Shown piece by piece: positions 1 to 11,447 of a DNA stretch of 64,000 bases. The translations under genes and the position numbers were made by a program. Position 1 is the stretch's first letter. Each line of letters opens with the position of its first letter. Below the pieces are notes generated by a model. The model was not told the DNA's origin. It saw nothing but the letters and a program-made list of their open reading frames with translations, and did no database searches. This stretch comes from Euglena gracilis (Eukaryota > Euglenida > Euglenophyceae > Euglenales): assembly GCA_039621445.1 (NCBI GenBank), contig CP154956.1, positions 19,015,285-19,079,284 on the forward strand, read 5' to 3'.

Positions 1-61
1 GGTGTTGCATCATTGCCCTCCTCGTCACTCCCTACCCGCCCCCCCCCCTTGTCGTACGACC

Positions 62-240
62 GGGTTCCTGCAACCTGTGACCAGGGGGGGTGGTCGTAAC
101 ACCCCCATAACCTGCAACCTGTGACCGGGGGGTGGTCGTAAGTGAGGGGCGGCTGTTGGTAAAGTGGTGTTAAAAGTTTTGTAACCTGAACCTGTGACCG
201 GGGGGGGGGGGTCATAACACCCCATGACCTGCAACCTGGG
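62..240. repeat. G-rich degenerate tandem repeat
   Basis: About three imperfect units carry the words CCTGTGACC, a run of 6-13 G, GGTCGTAA or GGTCATAA, CACCCC and AACCTG. Unit spacing is about 45-75 bases. No gene is visible at 1-590; the rest is low-complexity A/T-rich and G-run sequence. Confidence 0.6.
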
Positions 241-898
241 TCTGACTCGGGGTCGAACCAGGAACCAAAAGAATCGAAAATGCAAAAATGTCCAAAAGCC
301 TGCCGATTATGGAAAAAATCGATCTTTTGACCCCATTTTTTTCCTGGCCAGCCCAAATCTGACCCATTTTCGCTCATTTTGACCCATTTTTGTCATTTTT
401 GTAATTTTTTTTATCCCCAAGAGAGAAAATTCCATTACTGTCCAGCTGCCTATAGGACGGGTGGAAATAAATCAATCTCGTTGAGGGGGGGGTCCCGGGC
501 TGTTAAAAGGCTGCTGGCTGGAAAAAGGCTGCCCGGGGATGGGGTCAAATTCTTTTAAGCTGCGCCACGACGGGGGTCACAAATTGCATGATTTGTCCAA
601 AAGACCCCAAATCCAAAACCCTTAAACTTTGCACCTTTGCTTCATATGTTGGGTCATTTTTTTTAGGTCGAATTCAGAAATTCACCACAATCGAGAGTCA
701 ATGTAGCTCAAATCAGGAATTTGAATCACCCTCAAAAAATAAAAAATTCACTCTTTTTAAAAAACATTTGGAGATTTGTCTCAGTATTTTCAAGGGGAAA
801 AAATAACCCAACGGGGGGGGGGGGCGGGTAATCTCACCCCCCCCCTTGAAACGCCCCCCTGTGGGGGACTTTACACCGACACCTGGGCCTGCCCCTAC

Positions 899-1026
899 CT
901 GGATGCCGCGGAGGTCCAGTCAACACCACCAGGCAGGATGGCCGGCATCATTGCGTTGTCGTCGGTGCCGGGTCCAGCCGCGTCGTCGGCAGCAGTTTCA
1001 TTGTTGACGTCCTCATCCTCGAAAGC
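899..1026 (-). CDS. Candidate internal exon, acidic peptide
   Basis: Read on the minus strand, this 128-base stretch is open and gives an acidic, alanine-rich peptide (AFEDEDVNNETAADDAAG... ending WTSAAS). It is preceded by an acceptor-like TAG at 1027-1029 and followed by a donor-like AG|GTAGGG at 898. The region stands out from its flanks by balanced codon-like composition without homopolymers. It has no recognised domain. The same bases also form part of an open plus-strand frame, so the strand is not certain. I saw no partner exon with confidence. Confidence 0.25.
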
Positions 1027-1683
1027 CTACCATTGTTTGGTGTGTTTTATTGAACTTTTTTTTTGGAGAATGGTGGGTTTTGAGCTGCTTTGCCTGAGTT
1101 AATTTCTGTGGGGGGGGGTTGAAGTCATCGCACGGTTTTGAAAAAGGGTTGGCTGGTTTTTGAAACTCGAAATTGTCGTCAGCATCCCATGGGCTTGACC
1201 AATGGGGAATGTTGGCCGTTCAAGCCTGAACCCCCCTTTTTCCAGCAAGCCCAAATTTTCCAGCCTCTGAGCTGGACCGTTGTTAAAAAAAAAAAACGTC
1301 CAAACCCCTGTATGGCGAGGTCCTGTGGGTTCAAATTGCAACGAAGCCCCAGATGGAATGAGTCGTGGGGGAGGGGAGTCGTTCGATACATTGTTTGCTG
1401 GTATTTTAAATGAAAAAAAATGATGATGATGAAATGAGAAACAAATACCGTTCATGTTTGGGATTCTTAATTATGTGATATTATGTTGGGCATGTGCCTG
1501 CCTTGTTCCAGCTATAAACATGGGTACAGATTGAACACCTGTATATCATAAGTTCGGTGTGTTTTTCAATTCTGCCGTTGAATTTTTGGTCAGGTTGCTC
1601 ATGAATGCACGGGGGCTGCAAAATTTCGGGACAGAGAAAAAATGCAAGCTCAGGGGGGGATCGATATTTGAGGCCTTCGAAAG

Positions 1684-1737
1684 AAATGCGGAAAAATTGC
1701 GGAAAAATTGCGGGAAAATTGCGGAAAAATTGTGGGA
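1684..1737. repeat. Short TTGCGGAAAA-type repeat, also at 2203-2262 and 3396-3428
   Basis: About five 10-12 base units built on TTGCGG(G)AAAA lie here. Related arrays occur near 2203-2262 and, shorter, near 3396-3428. They are low-complexity and explain the small lysine- and asparagine-rich reading frames around them. Nothing else convincing is seen in 1100-2700. Confidence 0.55.
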
Positions 1738-2730
1738 AGAAAATGTTTCGGGAATATCCATTTTTCTGCAGGAGGGGAATTAAAAAATTTAGTCACTTTG
1801 CAACATCGGTATAAGTTTTGAGCCATTGTTACAACAAAAAAGGTCCAAAAGCATGATTTTTGTAATTATGGGAACATGCTGATTCTGGAAATATGGAATT
1901 TCTTGGGCGACAAACCCAAAAATGGCAAAAAAGGACAAGAACTTTGGAATCAGGTAAAATCTGGTCCAGGATGCGAAAATTTTAAGTCGAAATGATTTCC
2001 CAGCAGAATTTGGGGGAAACCCAAAAAAAAAGTCCGAAAAGCTGCCAAAATTTGTCAAAATTTGTAAAAATTGGCAAATTTTGGCAAACTTGCAACAAAA
2101 TAATAATAAAAAGCACCTGGTTTCCCTTGTGAAACGTTCAAGGAATGGCCGGAACTCATTTTGTTTTCCATCTCAGGTTCATGCGGAAATTTCGGTAAAG
2201 GAAGAAATTGCGGGAAAACTGCAAAAATTGCGGGAAAGTTGCGGAAAATTGAGGAAAATTGTCGATGTTTCATAAAAATTGCAGATGTCAATTTCCCCCA
2301 GCAAGCATCAGAATGCAGAAAAACGAAAAGTGTATGGGAAGTTAGAAAAAAAAATTGCCACTTAAAGTGCAGGATGTTTCATCATGCTTAAATAGTCGCT
2401 CGTTTCTCTCCAAAATGGAAAAAATAAGCAAAACACTCTTGCATGTTTTTTCTCAAAAAAATGCCCAAAAATAAAGCAAAGAACTTACACACCAAAAAAT
2501 GCCCAATGCAAATTTGCACAATGAACGGTCTGATTTCCAAGCTTTATGCACTTTGTGCCATTATGCAACACCCGAGGTAACTTCGGATTACCTGAGAATG
2601 TTGGCAGAAAAAAAAATTGCAAATATGATGAAATTGTGAGGTTTATTTTATAATTGAATTTATTCCTCATCGGCAAATCTAATTTTTTCTAATAATTGAA
2701 GTATTGATAAATTTCTAATTGCATTTCCAG

Positions 2731-2915
2731 TTATATATTGGCAGTTTGGGTTTCAAAAGTTTTTGGATGAGACTTGGGGTCCAAAGAAGCACCATTTCCT
2801 CTTTGGGTCACCTCCCAGAACCACAACATTCGTGCTGTGTGCAGCGTGTCGAAGGGTTGGTTTGAACGCAAGAGTCAAGACTTGTTTGATTGAGAGTCTG
2901 GTGGAAACAAAGTAG
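2731..2915 (+). CDS. Candidate exon with stop, 60 codons
   Basis: A textbook-like acceptor (TTTCTAATTGCATTTCCAG) ends at 2730. From 2733 the frame is open for 60 codons to a TAG at 2913-2915. The peptide includes FLDETWGPKKHHFLFGSP and TTFVLCAACRRVGLNARVK. Composition is protein-like, with no simple repeats, unlike the surrounding T-rich DNA. No family is recognised. It has no ATG of its own, so it would be an internal or terminal exon; upstream exons were not found. Confidence 0.35.
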
Positions 2916-3226
2916 ACCAGGCGAAGGGGCGGAATATTGCAGAGTGCATATTTTGCGCATATTCTGCATATTCTGCATGTTTTATTTTTAGCATATATTT
3001 CAAGTGTTTTTTTCCAAGAGTTTCCCGCCGCATATTCACCGATTCCCACATATTTTGACCGCTTCCTTTTGGGGCCACTTTGGGATATTTCTGACTTTTT
3101 TGGGCCATTTCTTTTCATTTTTGAATTTGTTGAATTTCATTATCATCTTCAGGAGGTTCAGTTTCTCATTTTCCCCGCCTCTGCTCAATTTCTCATGGTG
3201 ACGCCTTTCTGTTTCTCTGTTGACAG

Positions 3227-3310
3227 GTGGGCGTCGGTGGCCGCCAAGACGAAGGCGAGGATTTCTTCGACGACCAACCCGACGAGACAGACTCGTGGGC
3301 GGCGGCGTGA
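3227..3310 (+). CDS. Candidate terminal exon, acidic C-terminus
   Basis: A pyrimidine-rich acceptor (TTTCTGTTTCTCTGTTGACAG) ends at 3226, followed by 27 open codons and TGA at 3308-3310. The peptide has an acidic tail (DEGEDFFDDQPDETDSWAAA). The sharp change from T-rich DNA to balanced codon-like sequence supports an exon. The function is unknown. Confidence 0.35.
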   Translation: MGVGGRQDEGEDFFDDQPDETDSWAAA

Positions 3311-4037
3311 TTGGGTCCCCTTTCTGTGGACCGCACCAACAGACAAATCATGTACAGTGGATACAAAAATTCCAGGAAGTGAAATAAACAGGAAAAAATA
3401 TTACGGGATAAAAATTGCGGGAAAATTCCAATTTTGCAAAGTTTTAATTTTGGGGAATTTCTGATTTTCACTGGTATTAAAAAAAATTTCAGTCGACTGC
3501 GGTTTAAACTCCTTTGTTCCCCCTCCCCCACAGTTTTCTCAATCGAAACAGCAACAAATCCACCTGCTGTTTCAGCGCCTGAAATTTGCACATTGAGGAT
3601 TTCATGCAATACAATCCGAGCAAAATTTTGAGAAACAGAAATTTTGGGAAATGCCATATTTCCCCAAAATTTTCCAGTATTTTTCCCCACATAACACATG
3701 TGAAGCGCCATCAAAGGCAACGGACGCTGTCCATCATCTAAGGAGGCCAGACAACAGATGAATGGTCAGGAAAACAGCCATCACACACATGAGATAATAG
3801 ACACATGGCACGTGGATTTTTGAAATGGGAATTGTAAGAGGAATATTGAAATTTGTTTGGAGAAAATTGAAGCCTGGGCAACAATTTGTCAGTCAATGGG
3901 TTGACCAAAATGAGCATGTTTGAAATGAAGGAAGCTGGAAATATTGGAGTTGGAGCATTTTTTTTTCCTCAATACATTTTTCATATTTTTTTTCATTTTA
4001 TCATATTTATTTTCTGCCATCTGATTTTGTGTGTCAG

Positions 4038-4203
4038 TGCCACGTTCATTTCTTTGGTTGCCGTCGAAAGCGCCTCTGCCCCTCCACTCTCTTTTGACAA
4101 CGGAAACCCCTACGAATGTGATTGTTCTGATTGCGACTGTTTTGATATGAGCCGCTTTACGCGGAAACGGCCACTGGAGGATGATGAGTGGCTGGATTAT
4201 TGA
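4038..4203 (+). CDS. Candidate terminal exon, Cys/Asp-rich tail
   Basis: A T-rich tract ends in the acceptor-like TTTTGTGTGTCAG at 4037. The frame then stays open to TGA at 4201-4203. The peptide has a cysteine/aspartate cluster (YECDCSDCDCFDMS) followed by a basic then acidic end (RFTRKRPLEDDEWLDY). The open frame extends back to an ATG at 3886, but those upstream residues come from T-rich, intron-like DNA. It could share a gene with the candidate exons at 2731 and 3227, though each has its own stop, so at most one is terminal in any one transcript. Confidence 0.4.
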
Positions 4204-4433
4204 AGTGTCCTGCTTTGTGCTCTCCGTGGGTGCTGTGTGTCGTGTGTGGTTGATTTTGGGGTCAGGGACTCACCAAACCCTGTCTGTTGCGGGTAGGGAA
4301 AATGAGGACCCCGCAATCCCACATTACCCCGCAAGATACTGCATCGGTTCCTTTTAGGGCAGTGTTCCTAGCAGGTGTTCAACGCAAAGGTGTTGAACGT
4401 GCCGTGAAAGCAGTCATTTTGGGGTGTCATTTT

Positions 4434-4870
4434 TTATGTATATATGTATGTATGTATTTGTGTACGTATGTATGTATGTATGTATGTATGTATGTATGTA
4501 TGTATGTATGTATGTATGTATGTATGTATGTATGTATGTATGTATGTATGTATGTATGTATGTATGTATGTATGTATGTATGTATGTATACATGTATGTA
4601 TGTATGTCTGTCTGTATGTATGTATGTATGTATGTATGTATGTATGTATGTATGTATGTATGTATGTATGTATGTATGTATGTATGTATACATGTATGTA
4701 TGTATGTCTGTCTGTATGTATGTATGTATGTATGTATGTATGTATGTATGTATGTATGTATGTATGTATGTATGTATGTATGTATGTATATCTATATCTA
4801 TATGTATATGTATATGTACATGTGTATGTAAGTATGTGTATCTGTACATGTACATGAATATGTATATGCA
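4434..4870. repeat. (TATG)n microsatellite
   Basis: Nearly pure TATG repeats run for over 350 bases and degrade into TATATC/TATATG and TACATG words at the right end. A variant block (TACATG, then TGTCTGTCTG) occurs twice exactly 100 bases apart, near 4588 and 4688, showing a higher-order duplication. All long reading frames here (CMYV or HTYI repeats) are artefacts. Confidence 0.97.
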
Positions 4871-5039
4871 TATGTTATTTATTGCATAAGGAAATATGTT
4901 GAGATCATATACCTTTCCATGTTTCTGTTTTGTGTTTTGGTATTTGATGGCAATTATTCAAGTTCCTCAGATGACAAGACACTGGCAAAATCAGGCTTGC
5001 TTCTGTATCAGGAAACCCATCCCACCAACATTCAGACCC

Positions 5040-5420
5040 CAGAACAATTTGCAGCACACCATCACCTCAGATGCCACCAACAAAGGATGGGGGGCAGTGC
5101 TCACACACAGAAGCACACACACAATAACCAGGAACTGAAGACATGTGCAGCACAGTGGTAAACAAAGGAAAGGAAAACTGCACACCACCACCAGAGCACT
5201 GGCAAGCCCAGAAATTCGACACGGCTGCGCATTGGCCATTCAAAAGATGAGGTACAGCCTGGTGTTGGAAGAAAGGGTCAAAGATCCCACCATTTCAAAA
5301 ACTGGGGGCATCACAAACGAAGAACATTTACACCAACACCAAACACAAACCAACAATTTCCCCCCAGGTGGACCTGTTGGCGAGCCCTCGACACCACGCA
5401 CAAAATATGCATGATGGATG
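5040..5420 (+). pseudogene. Degenerate RNase H to Dam-like fragment of a DIRS-like element
   Basis: The plus-strand peptide around 5060-5100 reads TITSDATNKGWGAVL, a recognisable first RNase H motif (T-DA-x-x-GWGA-L). Further on, near 5365, a different frame gives DLLASPRHHAQNMHDGWW, resembling the start of the DLFA...PPW domain found in the other DIRS-like copies. Several frame changes lie between. It is probably a decayed remnant next to, or belonging to, DIRS-like copy 1. About 4900-5040 holds no recognisable gene. Confidence 0.4.
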
Positions 5421-5723
5421 GTGGGCCCCCACTCCCTGGTGGATGATTTCACCAAAAGAGCACCGAGAAAAGATCCAACAAGACTATGTCCTTTTCGTAC
5501 TCCCTCGAAAAACCCGACCAGGGAGGAAGAGACACCGAGGGCGAAGCGCAGAGGCCTTCTCGGAGCGAGCAAGTGTTCATGCGCCTTACAAGTGTGAAAC
5601 CTGTGCCTTACAGCACACCTCGGGCTCCGCACTTTGCCATTGTGAGGCCATGCCTTGCTCGCCGGCGGTTTGGTGTGATTGCTCTGGTGCGCTGGGTTAG
5701 GGGCCCCTGCTTAGTGCCTGCTT

Positions 5724-6350
5724 TTGCCGGAGTTGGCTGATTCTGAACTTGCCCTTCGAAAACCCAGCGGAAAGAAAACCCAGAAGAAAGGAAAAGAGTT
5801 CACGACCAAAGAAGAATCAAGAAAAGAAGTCAATATCAATTCAATATCCAGAAGGACACGAACCAGACGAATATCAATTGAAAAGTCAATTCTCAAAATT
5901 CAATTTGGACTTCAATTGGCCATGCAATGGAAAAGAAATTGGAATTCTTTGGCCACAGACGTCCTGGAGCAGTGGGCGCAGCAGCTGGAGAACTCGGAGA
6001 TGCGGTCGACACGTGGAAAACTGTGGCCGTTCTTCCCCCCCCCAGACCCCCACACCAGAAACCAACCACATCAACATGGAGAAGACCTGATAGGCAAGAC
6101 AGGGCATTAATCCCTATGGTATGTCTTCCAACAACAAGATCCTCCAGAGAGGTGAGCAGAGAGGGAGAGAGTGGATGCACATCCCGCAGAAAGAATTTCT
6201 TTTTCCAAGGGCCCAAGCCCTAGGGGACTCAGGGGTGCAATGTCCAACGCCCCCAGCCCAGCCCCCCCCCAAAAAATAATATTATCCAGGAAATAAATTC
6301 CATGGAGGAAAAATGGGGAGACACACCCCCTCATCAAAGGTTGCGAAAAG
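5724..6350 (+). pseudogene. DIRS-like copy 1 leader and gag-like reading frame
   Basis: From 5724 to about 6060 this is a direct repeat of 49800-50110 in copy 3. Both encode a short conserved peptide (RRPGAVGAAAGELGDAV here, GRPGAVAAAAGELGDAV there). Further on, the peptide around LPTTRSSREVSREGE and PSPPPKNNIIQEINSMEEKW matches the gag-like frame of copy 2 on the minus strand (NNKILQRGEQRGRE, PPQNHLIQEISYHGGE). Function is inferred from position only: first reading frame upstream of RT. Frames are broken. Confidence 0.45.
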
Positions 6351-6559
6351 CCTAAAATTGTGGACAAAAAATGCCCCCCCAACAACGTGTGAACTCATCA
6401 GGGATGGCATTCAACCTCCCTGGGTGAACCCACCAAAGTTGTCCACCCACCCAAAAACCAGAGCAAATTTGAACCTAAACCAGCAGAAAAAATGCTGCAG
6501 GATTACGAAAAATCTGGAACCTTAAAGAGGGTGAGGGATTCAACCACCCAGCACCTAAT

Positions 6560-6777
6560 TCCCTGGTTTCTGATTTCAAAACCAGAGGGGGGACAGACAA
6601 AATGCAGATTAATAAGCGATTGCAGGGAATTAAATCAACGGTTCTAAGTGAAACCTTTCAAGCTGGATCACATCCAGCACATTTTTCCAGTGTTGATAAA
6701 AAGGCCACTGGCAGCAAAAATAGACCCCAAGGATGCTTCTTTTCATATCCCAGTGAGCCAGGTCCTAAGGCCCTTTT
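6560..6777 (+). pseudogene. Reverse transcriptase, N-terminal part (DIRS-like copy 1)
   Basis: Plus-strand frames give CRLISDCRELNQRF, KPFKLDHIQHIFPVL and LAAKIDPKDASFHIPVS. These match the early RT motifs: an R-LI-D-R-LN-like block, then AKIDLKDAYFHIPV containing the first catalytic aspartate. Frame changes occur near 6650 and 6700. The sequence stops at about 6777, where the orientation of the homologous DNA flips; the continuation is found on the minus strand at 7587. Confidence 0.65.
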
Positions 6778-7587
6778 GTAAATTAATAGTAAATTACTTG
6801 ATTGTCTACTGACAGGGACACAGTTTCTCCTGGCTTGCTAAGGCTTTGTACTGTGCTTATTGCTGCACTTAATTCCTTGACATTTACGTGCACAATGGAG
6901 CTTTCCCTCCAATATTTTTGCACGGTTTTACATGTTCGAATGTCCACCCCCCCCCGGCATGGGTACTTCTGTCTGAGTGCAACTCCCTGGTTGCAATTTG
7001 GGGGAAGGGTCTTCCCCCCCAGGTGTCCAGAAGAATTTTGATTTCTCTTAATTGGTCCTTTATTCTTTGGGAAATGGAGTGTTTTGAGTCCCAGGGGGCT
7101 GTGGAATTTTCCCCCAAAAAATTGCCTGGGCATCCGTAAAGGCCCTTAGAGAAAAATGGGCCATTAGAATGCATCTGATTTGGCCCAAAATGGCAGCCAA
7201 CTGCCTTTTGACATGTAATCCTTTTTCACCATTTTTCCGAACTCCATTTTCACTTTTTTTTATTTTCTGGGGGGACACCTGTAATTTTCCCTCTTGGAAG
7301 TTTAGTTGAAATACAAGATGCTTTACGATTTGGGTGGGTTGCAGGGTGGACTTTTTCACATTGATTTTGAAACCTTGTTTGATTAAATCCCTGACGACCG
7401 TGTTCTGGTGATTTTGTAAGATGTTTTGTGTTGGGGCCACCACTCCTCCAGGTAAATAAATACTTGGATGCCCCTTTTCCTCCACAGGTTTTTGAATGTG
7501 TTCATTACAGACATGAAAATTTGGGCCATTACATTTAGGCCAAAACAGCCTGCCTGGAATTCACAGGTCTACCCCACCCCCACCTGA
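6778..7587 (-). pseudogene. Inverted block: RT C-terminal part and RNase H (DIRS-like copy 1)
   Basis: Read on the minus strand from 7587, this continues the RT: CFGLN (palm), a decayed IYLPGG at 7415-7440 where copy 2 has YLEEWW, then LIKQGFKINVKKSTLQPTQ. RNase H follows with RELHSDRSTHAGGG and SLSVDNQVIYY. DIRS-like copy 2 carries the same stretch in line with its neighbours. Here it lies opposite to both flanks, so about 810 bases have been inverted. Breakpoints fall after the AKID motif (near 6777) and in the RNase H YLTK motif (near 7587). Confidence 0.7.
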
Positions 7588-8355
7588 TGTCTATAAATGG
7601 GGGGAGAAAAAACCCTTCAATTCCATGCTAAGACCCTTTTTCAAATGGCGCATGGAAAACAGCATAAACCTGCAAGTAAAGTGGGTCCCTTCAAATAAAT
7701 GCCTGGCAGACCCCATAACCAGGTGGGAATGGACAGGGGGGATTATTCCCTGGACCCCTAACTTTTTCAATGGCAGAGATTGCAATTCAAAAATTACATA
7801 AGCTTGAAAACAGAACTTTTTGCCTCACCAGGCAGCAAAAAAACTGCCACAATTTGTGGCCGGATGGCCCCGGTCACCCCTACTGTGACTCAGCCACATG
7901 GTGGCCCCAGTTAATAAAAATGAAAGTACCAGGAACCCCCTGCCTGAAAATCACCCCATACAAGGGCAAAAATTGCAGGGTGGAAAAAATGCCACCTCCC
8001 AGGTGGACCCTGCTTTGCATGATTTGCTCAGGCAAATTCTGGAGGGGAAAAAAGTACAAAATTCGACCATTAACCACTTCATGGGCAGAAACCCCAGTTT
8101 ACAGCGTTATCAAAGCGCTTCTACGCATTTATGGGTGATTTTGGATAAAATGGGGGTCCCCCCCCCCTGAAGCCACCACTGACCAAGTGGTTGACGCTTT
8201 AATTAAACTGTTTCAAATTTCAAAGGCCCAAGCACGCAATGCATACAGTGCTATGCTTTTGATCCCTGGGTTTGGATGCCTCAGGTTCCACGCCATGTTG
8301 GCACCTTATAAAAGGCTTTGGAACCAAAATTTGGAGGTGCATTCTGGGAGCCCCT
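7588..8355 (+). pseudogene. RNase H end, Dam-like domain and recombinase N-terminus (DIRS-like copy 1)
   Basis: The plus strand resumes the RNase H C-terminus, then TELFASPGSK (start of the DLFA-type domain). From ATG 7898 it gives the recombinase start MVAPVNKNESTRN...LHDLLRQILEG, matching copies 3 (MATPINKNESARD) and 4 (MVAPINVNQAARQ). A poly-C run at about 8158 breaks the frame. The sequence is cut at 8355 by the family F insertion and continues at 27154. Confidence 0.65.
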
Positions 8356-8357
8356 AG

Positions 8358-8785
8358 TGTACGTCCCCTGACTCTATTCCCACTGCCTGTCGGCCTACTT
8401 ACACCCTCCCGTGGGAACAGAACCAGGAGAGTAACAAAAAAGAAAGTCTTTCACTTAACTATTAGTTTTTATTGCCTTTGGGCTTATGCAGAGCACAAGG
8501 CAAACCAGTTGGGTTTTTGGAACTTCAGTTCCAGTAGTGTTCTCCTATCGGAGTTCAAGTCTTCAAATCTTTGAATTGCCCTTTTGGGCTAATGAAACAT
8601 AAAGCAAAAGAATACAAATACCACCTGTGAAAAGAGAAGGCAGATCCAATTCCGAGATAGGATAGGCTAATCCTAATTCTGCAATTTGTGTTGCAGAACA
8701 TGGAATAGGACTATCTGGCATGCCACTGTACATTCTGCAGATTGCTGCTATGCACAGTGTCATGGTGTTCATGCTGCCTGGTACA
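8358..8785 (-). repeat. Family F copy 1, 3' LTR
   Basis: The repeat runs from TGTACG to GGTACA with perfect TGTAC/GTACA ends. It matches 26730-27150 in direct orientation and 56489-56917 in inverted orientation. On the minus strand it follows the polypurine tract, making it the 3' LTR. The element edge may be one or two bases further out (AG at 8356-8357). Confidence 0.85.
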
Positions 8786-8799
8786 CATCCCCCTCCCAG
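8786..8799 (-). promoter_or_regulatory. Polypurine tract of family F
   Basis: Minus strand reads CTGGGAGGGGGATG directly before the 3' LTR start, the expected place for the plus-strand priming site of an LTR retroelement. Confidence 0.7.
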
Positions 8800-9189
8800 G
8801 GCTTTGCCCAATTTCCTTACTGGAGCAGGCCAGCAAGGTCTCAAGCAAGGCCGTGAGATAGAGGAACATACACCAGGAAAGCATGTCTTTGGTCTGCTTC
8901 TCCATCACAAGGATGAAAAAGAAACGGGTAGGAAGAGAGGGGAACCCAAAAACCCAAAACGCGCAAAAGAGGTTATCCGCTTATCAGGTCACCTGCTTAT
9001 TACGGTAAAGGGGTGGAAGTGGAAGAGCCCGCTTTGAAAGTGGGGCTGGAAGGTTTTCATTCCAGAAAGTCCCATCCACCCAGTTTGTGGTGTGCCTATG
9101 GCACGCAGGGAGGTCTCATTCCATAATCGGAAAGATTGCAGAGGTGGGGTGTGGAAAGAGGGGCACCTGGCCAGTCATACCTGTCGAAT

Positions 9190-9680
9190 TTATTTAGGGA
9201 TTGACATTCTGATTCACCCTAATTAATTTCGGCTTAAAATCCTTTTTCTTTTTTTCAGATCATGAATCACAGATTAAATAGTAATTAATTGTAGAATTTG
9301 CTTATAGATTGACATATACCGTTAAAGTAGGAAATTCTAGATCAAATATCTATAAATTATTAATTTCTATATTTCAAACAGTGACGAATTATGGGGTAGT
9401 GATGAGGGTATCCTGAACGGATATTCGTAATGTTTTCAATACATAATAGTTAAATCAAATATATATTACAGATTTTTTGATCAACAAAAAATCCTATATT
9501 TGTTGAAAAATATATATGTATATAAATTTATTAAAATCTGATTTTCTATATATAGAAAATCCTATTATTATATATAGATTTTTAATCAAATTATAAATTT
9601 AGAATTTACTATAAAATAATTTTTTAAAATCATATTTTCTATATATAGAAAATCCAATTATTTAACATAATGACCAGGGA
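9190..9680. other. AT-rich island with short palindromes inside family F
   Basis: About 490 bases are strongly A/T-rich, unlike both flanks. The palindrome-like word TTTTCTATATATAGAAAATCC occurs twice (near 9541 and 9634). No reading frame is present. It could be a structural 3' part of family F or a small AT-rich insertion; the matching part of copy 2 lies outside the window. The stretches 8800-9190 and 9680-11440 have no supported gene either. Confidence 0.6.
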
Positions 9681-11442
9681 AGAAAGCCTATTTACAAAAC
9701 CAACTGCCGGCGACAGCGATTTTGCCCAGGGGGGGGAAGGGGAGAGGAGTGGGGGGCTGGTCTAAAGACCTTACAAAGAATTTTTGCTTTCTGGCAGTCT
9801 TATGGGGGCCTTAAGGCCGAAACATAACAAGTTGGCCAAATTATTACGTTGTGCGCGCTGTGTGCTGTGCGTCTTCTTACTGGCGGCGTGTACCCCTATA
9901 AGGCTTCGCAGCGCTGCACGGGCGCGATCTGGTCGATGGGTTATCCCCCAGAGGCCTTATACCTCAGAATAGCGGGCAGTAGCCCTAAAAACTGTAGATT
10001 TGGCAGTTGTGCCTTGGGTGTGCAGCCTGTAGGCTGAAGGGTTGGCATTAGCCAAAAATAATGGGGGGGGGTAGGCTTTATCGCCCAGAAACATTGCCTT
10101 GCGGAATATGCATGGCACAAAAATGCTACTGGGTGTATACCCGAATCAAAAAAATTCGGCAAATTGCCAAAAAGATCATACTGAGGTGTACAACCACAGA
10201 AAAAATGCGGAATTGTGGCAGGCTGCTGCCAATTCACAGAACAACTGTGGTTGGTGTGGCTTATACCACTTTGAAAAACTGCAAATGAACTGTGAATGCA
10301 CATAAAAGGATGGAACATTGTTCCAGTGCGGTGAAATTCATCACTCCGTACCTTTCAGTAAAATCAGAGGCATCATACCTCCAAAAGCAAAGTGTGTGTT
10401 TGAAAAATTGTGGGTATCCCCATATTGCGCACAAGAAAAAAATAACTATCACAAAAAAAACACGGAAGTCCACCACTTCTATGATGGTGCTCTGGCAGGC
10501 ATGTTCTGTGATAAGCGTGAACTCAATCGAGTTTTTTTTTCTCCTAATTGCAAAGAAGCACTACAACTATGCCTTTTGGCGTTTTACCGTTTGCGGTGAA
10601 GCTTTTAACTGAATAATCGACCTGTTGGTCAACAACGCATGCAATCTCTGTTACAGAGAATTGATGCAGTTTTTCTGCACGCGTTAGGTTTGTAAACCAC
10701 ATTTTTGCACCAATTGGTACTACAGCGGCTAGGAAAAAGAACAAAAGCACATAGTGCCGATTATGAAACAAGCCGATTGGCTTAAGATCATTGGTACAAC
10801 ATCGGTATGCTACCACTATGTGGTTTTGGACTGTCCCATTAGGACTAACATCTCACCTAGAACGGGGACACTGCACACAAAAATCTTGTACGGCTATAAG
10901 TATTCCGCGTGAAAAATTCTGAAAGAATCAGAAAAATATTCACACTGTGAGAGAGTCATTGGCTCAAAACTTGCACCATGATGGTGGAACGAAGATATTT
11001 CGCCGAATAGCGATTGTGGATTCATAAATTTCAAAGTGGGAGTTGATTCTCCTGCACACAAACTTCTCTATGAGAAAAATAACGGTATGTGCACACTTAA
11101 GTCATCTTGATCGATGACCGAGAAAATGCAATGTGGTTCAAGCATTGTAATTGTCCAACAGAATTGGGTGGCTATCACCACAAATGATGCGGTAACGATA
11201 AAAGCGTGGATATCACCACTGAAAAAAGAAACATTTGCAAAACAACAAATAAATGAAACATTCTTCGCATTAGCGGTATCCCACAAAAATTATGGTTTTT
11301 GGAAATGCAGCGTATACTGAATCACATCACTACTGTAATGAGGTATCCTCGCGCCAACAAAAAAAAACTGAAATTGCACATGTACGCATATTGCACACAC
11401 GTGGTCAAAATCGCATATTGCGACACTGAGTTCAGACCAGTA

Positions 11443-11447
11443 GGTCA
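11443..11447. repeat. Target-site duplication of G1 (left)
   Basis: GGTCA here and at 19038-19042. Family F copy 2 (minus strand, near 63940) has the same site once and uninterrupted. Confidence 0.92.

Noticed and set aside
4287-4889. Long CMYV/HTYI repeat reading frames on both strands
   Set aside because: They are translations of the TATG microsatellite.
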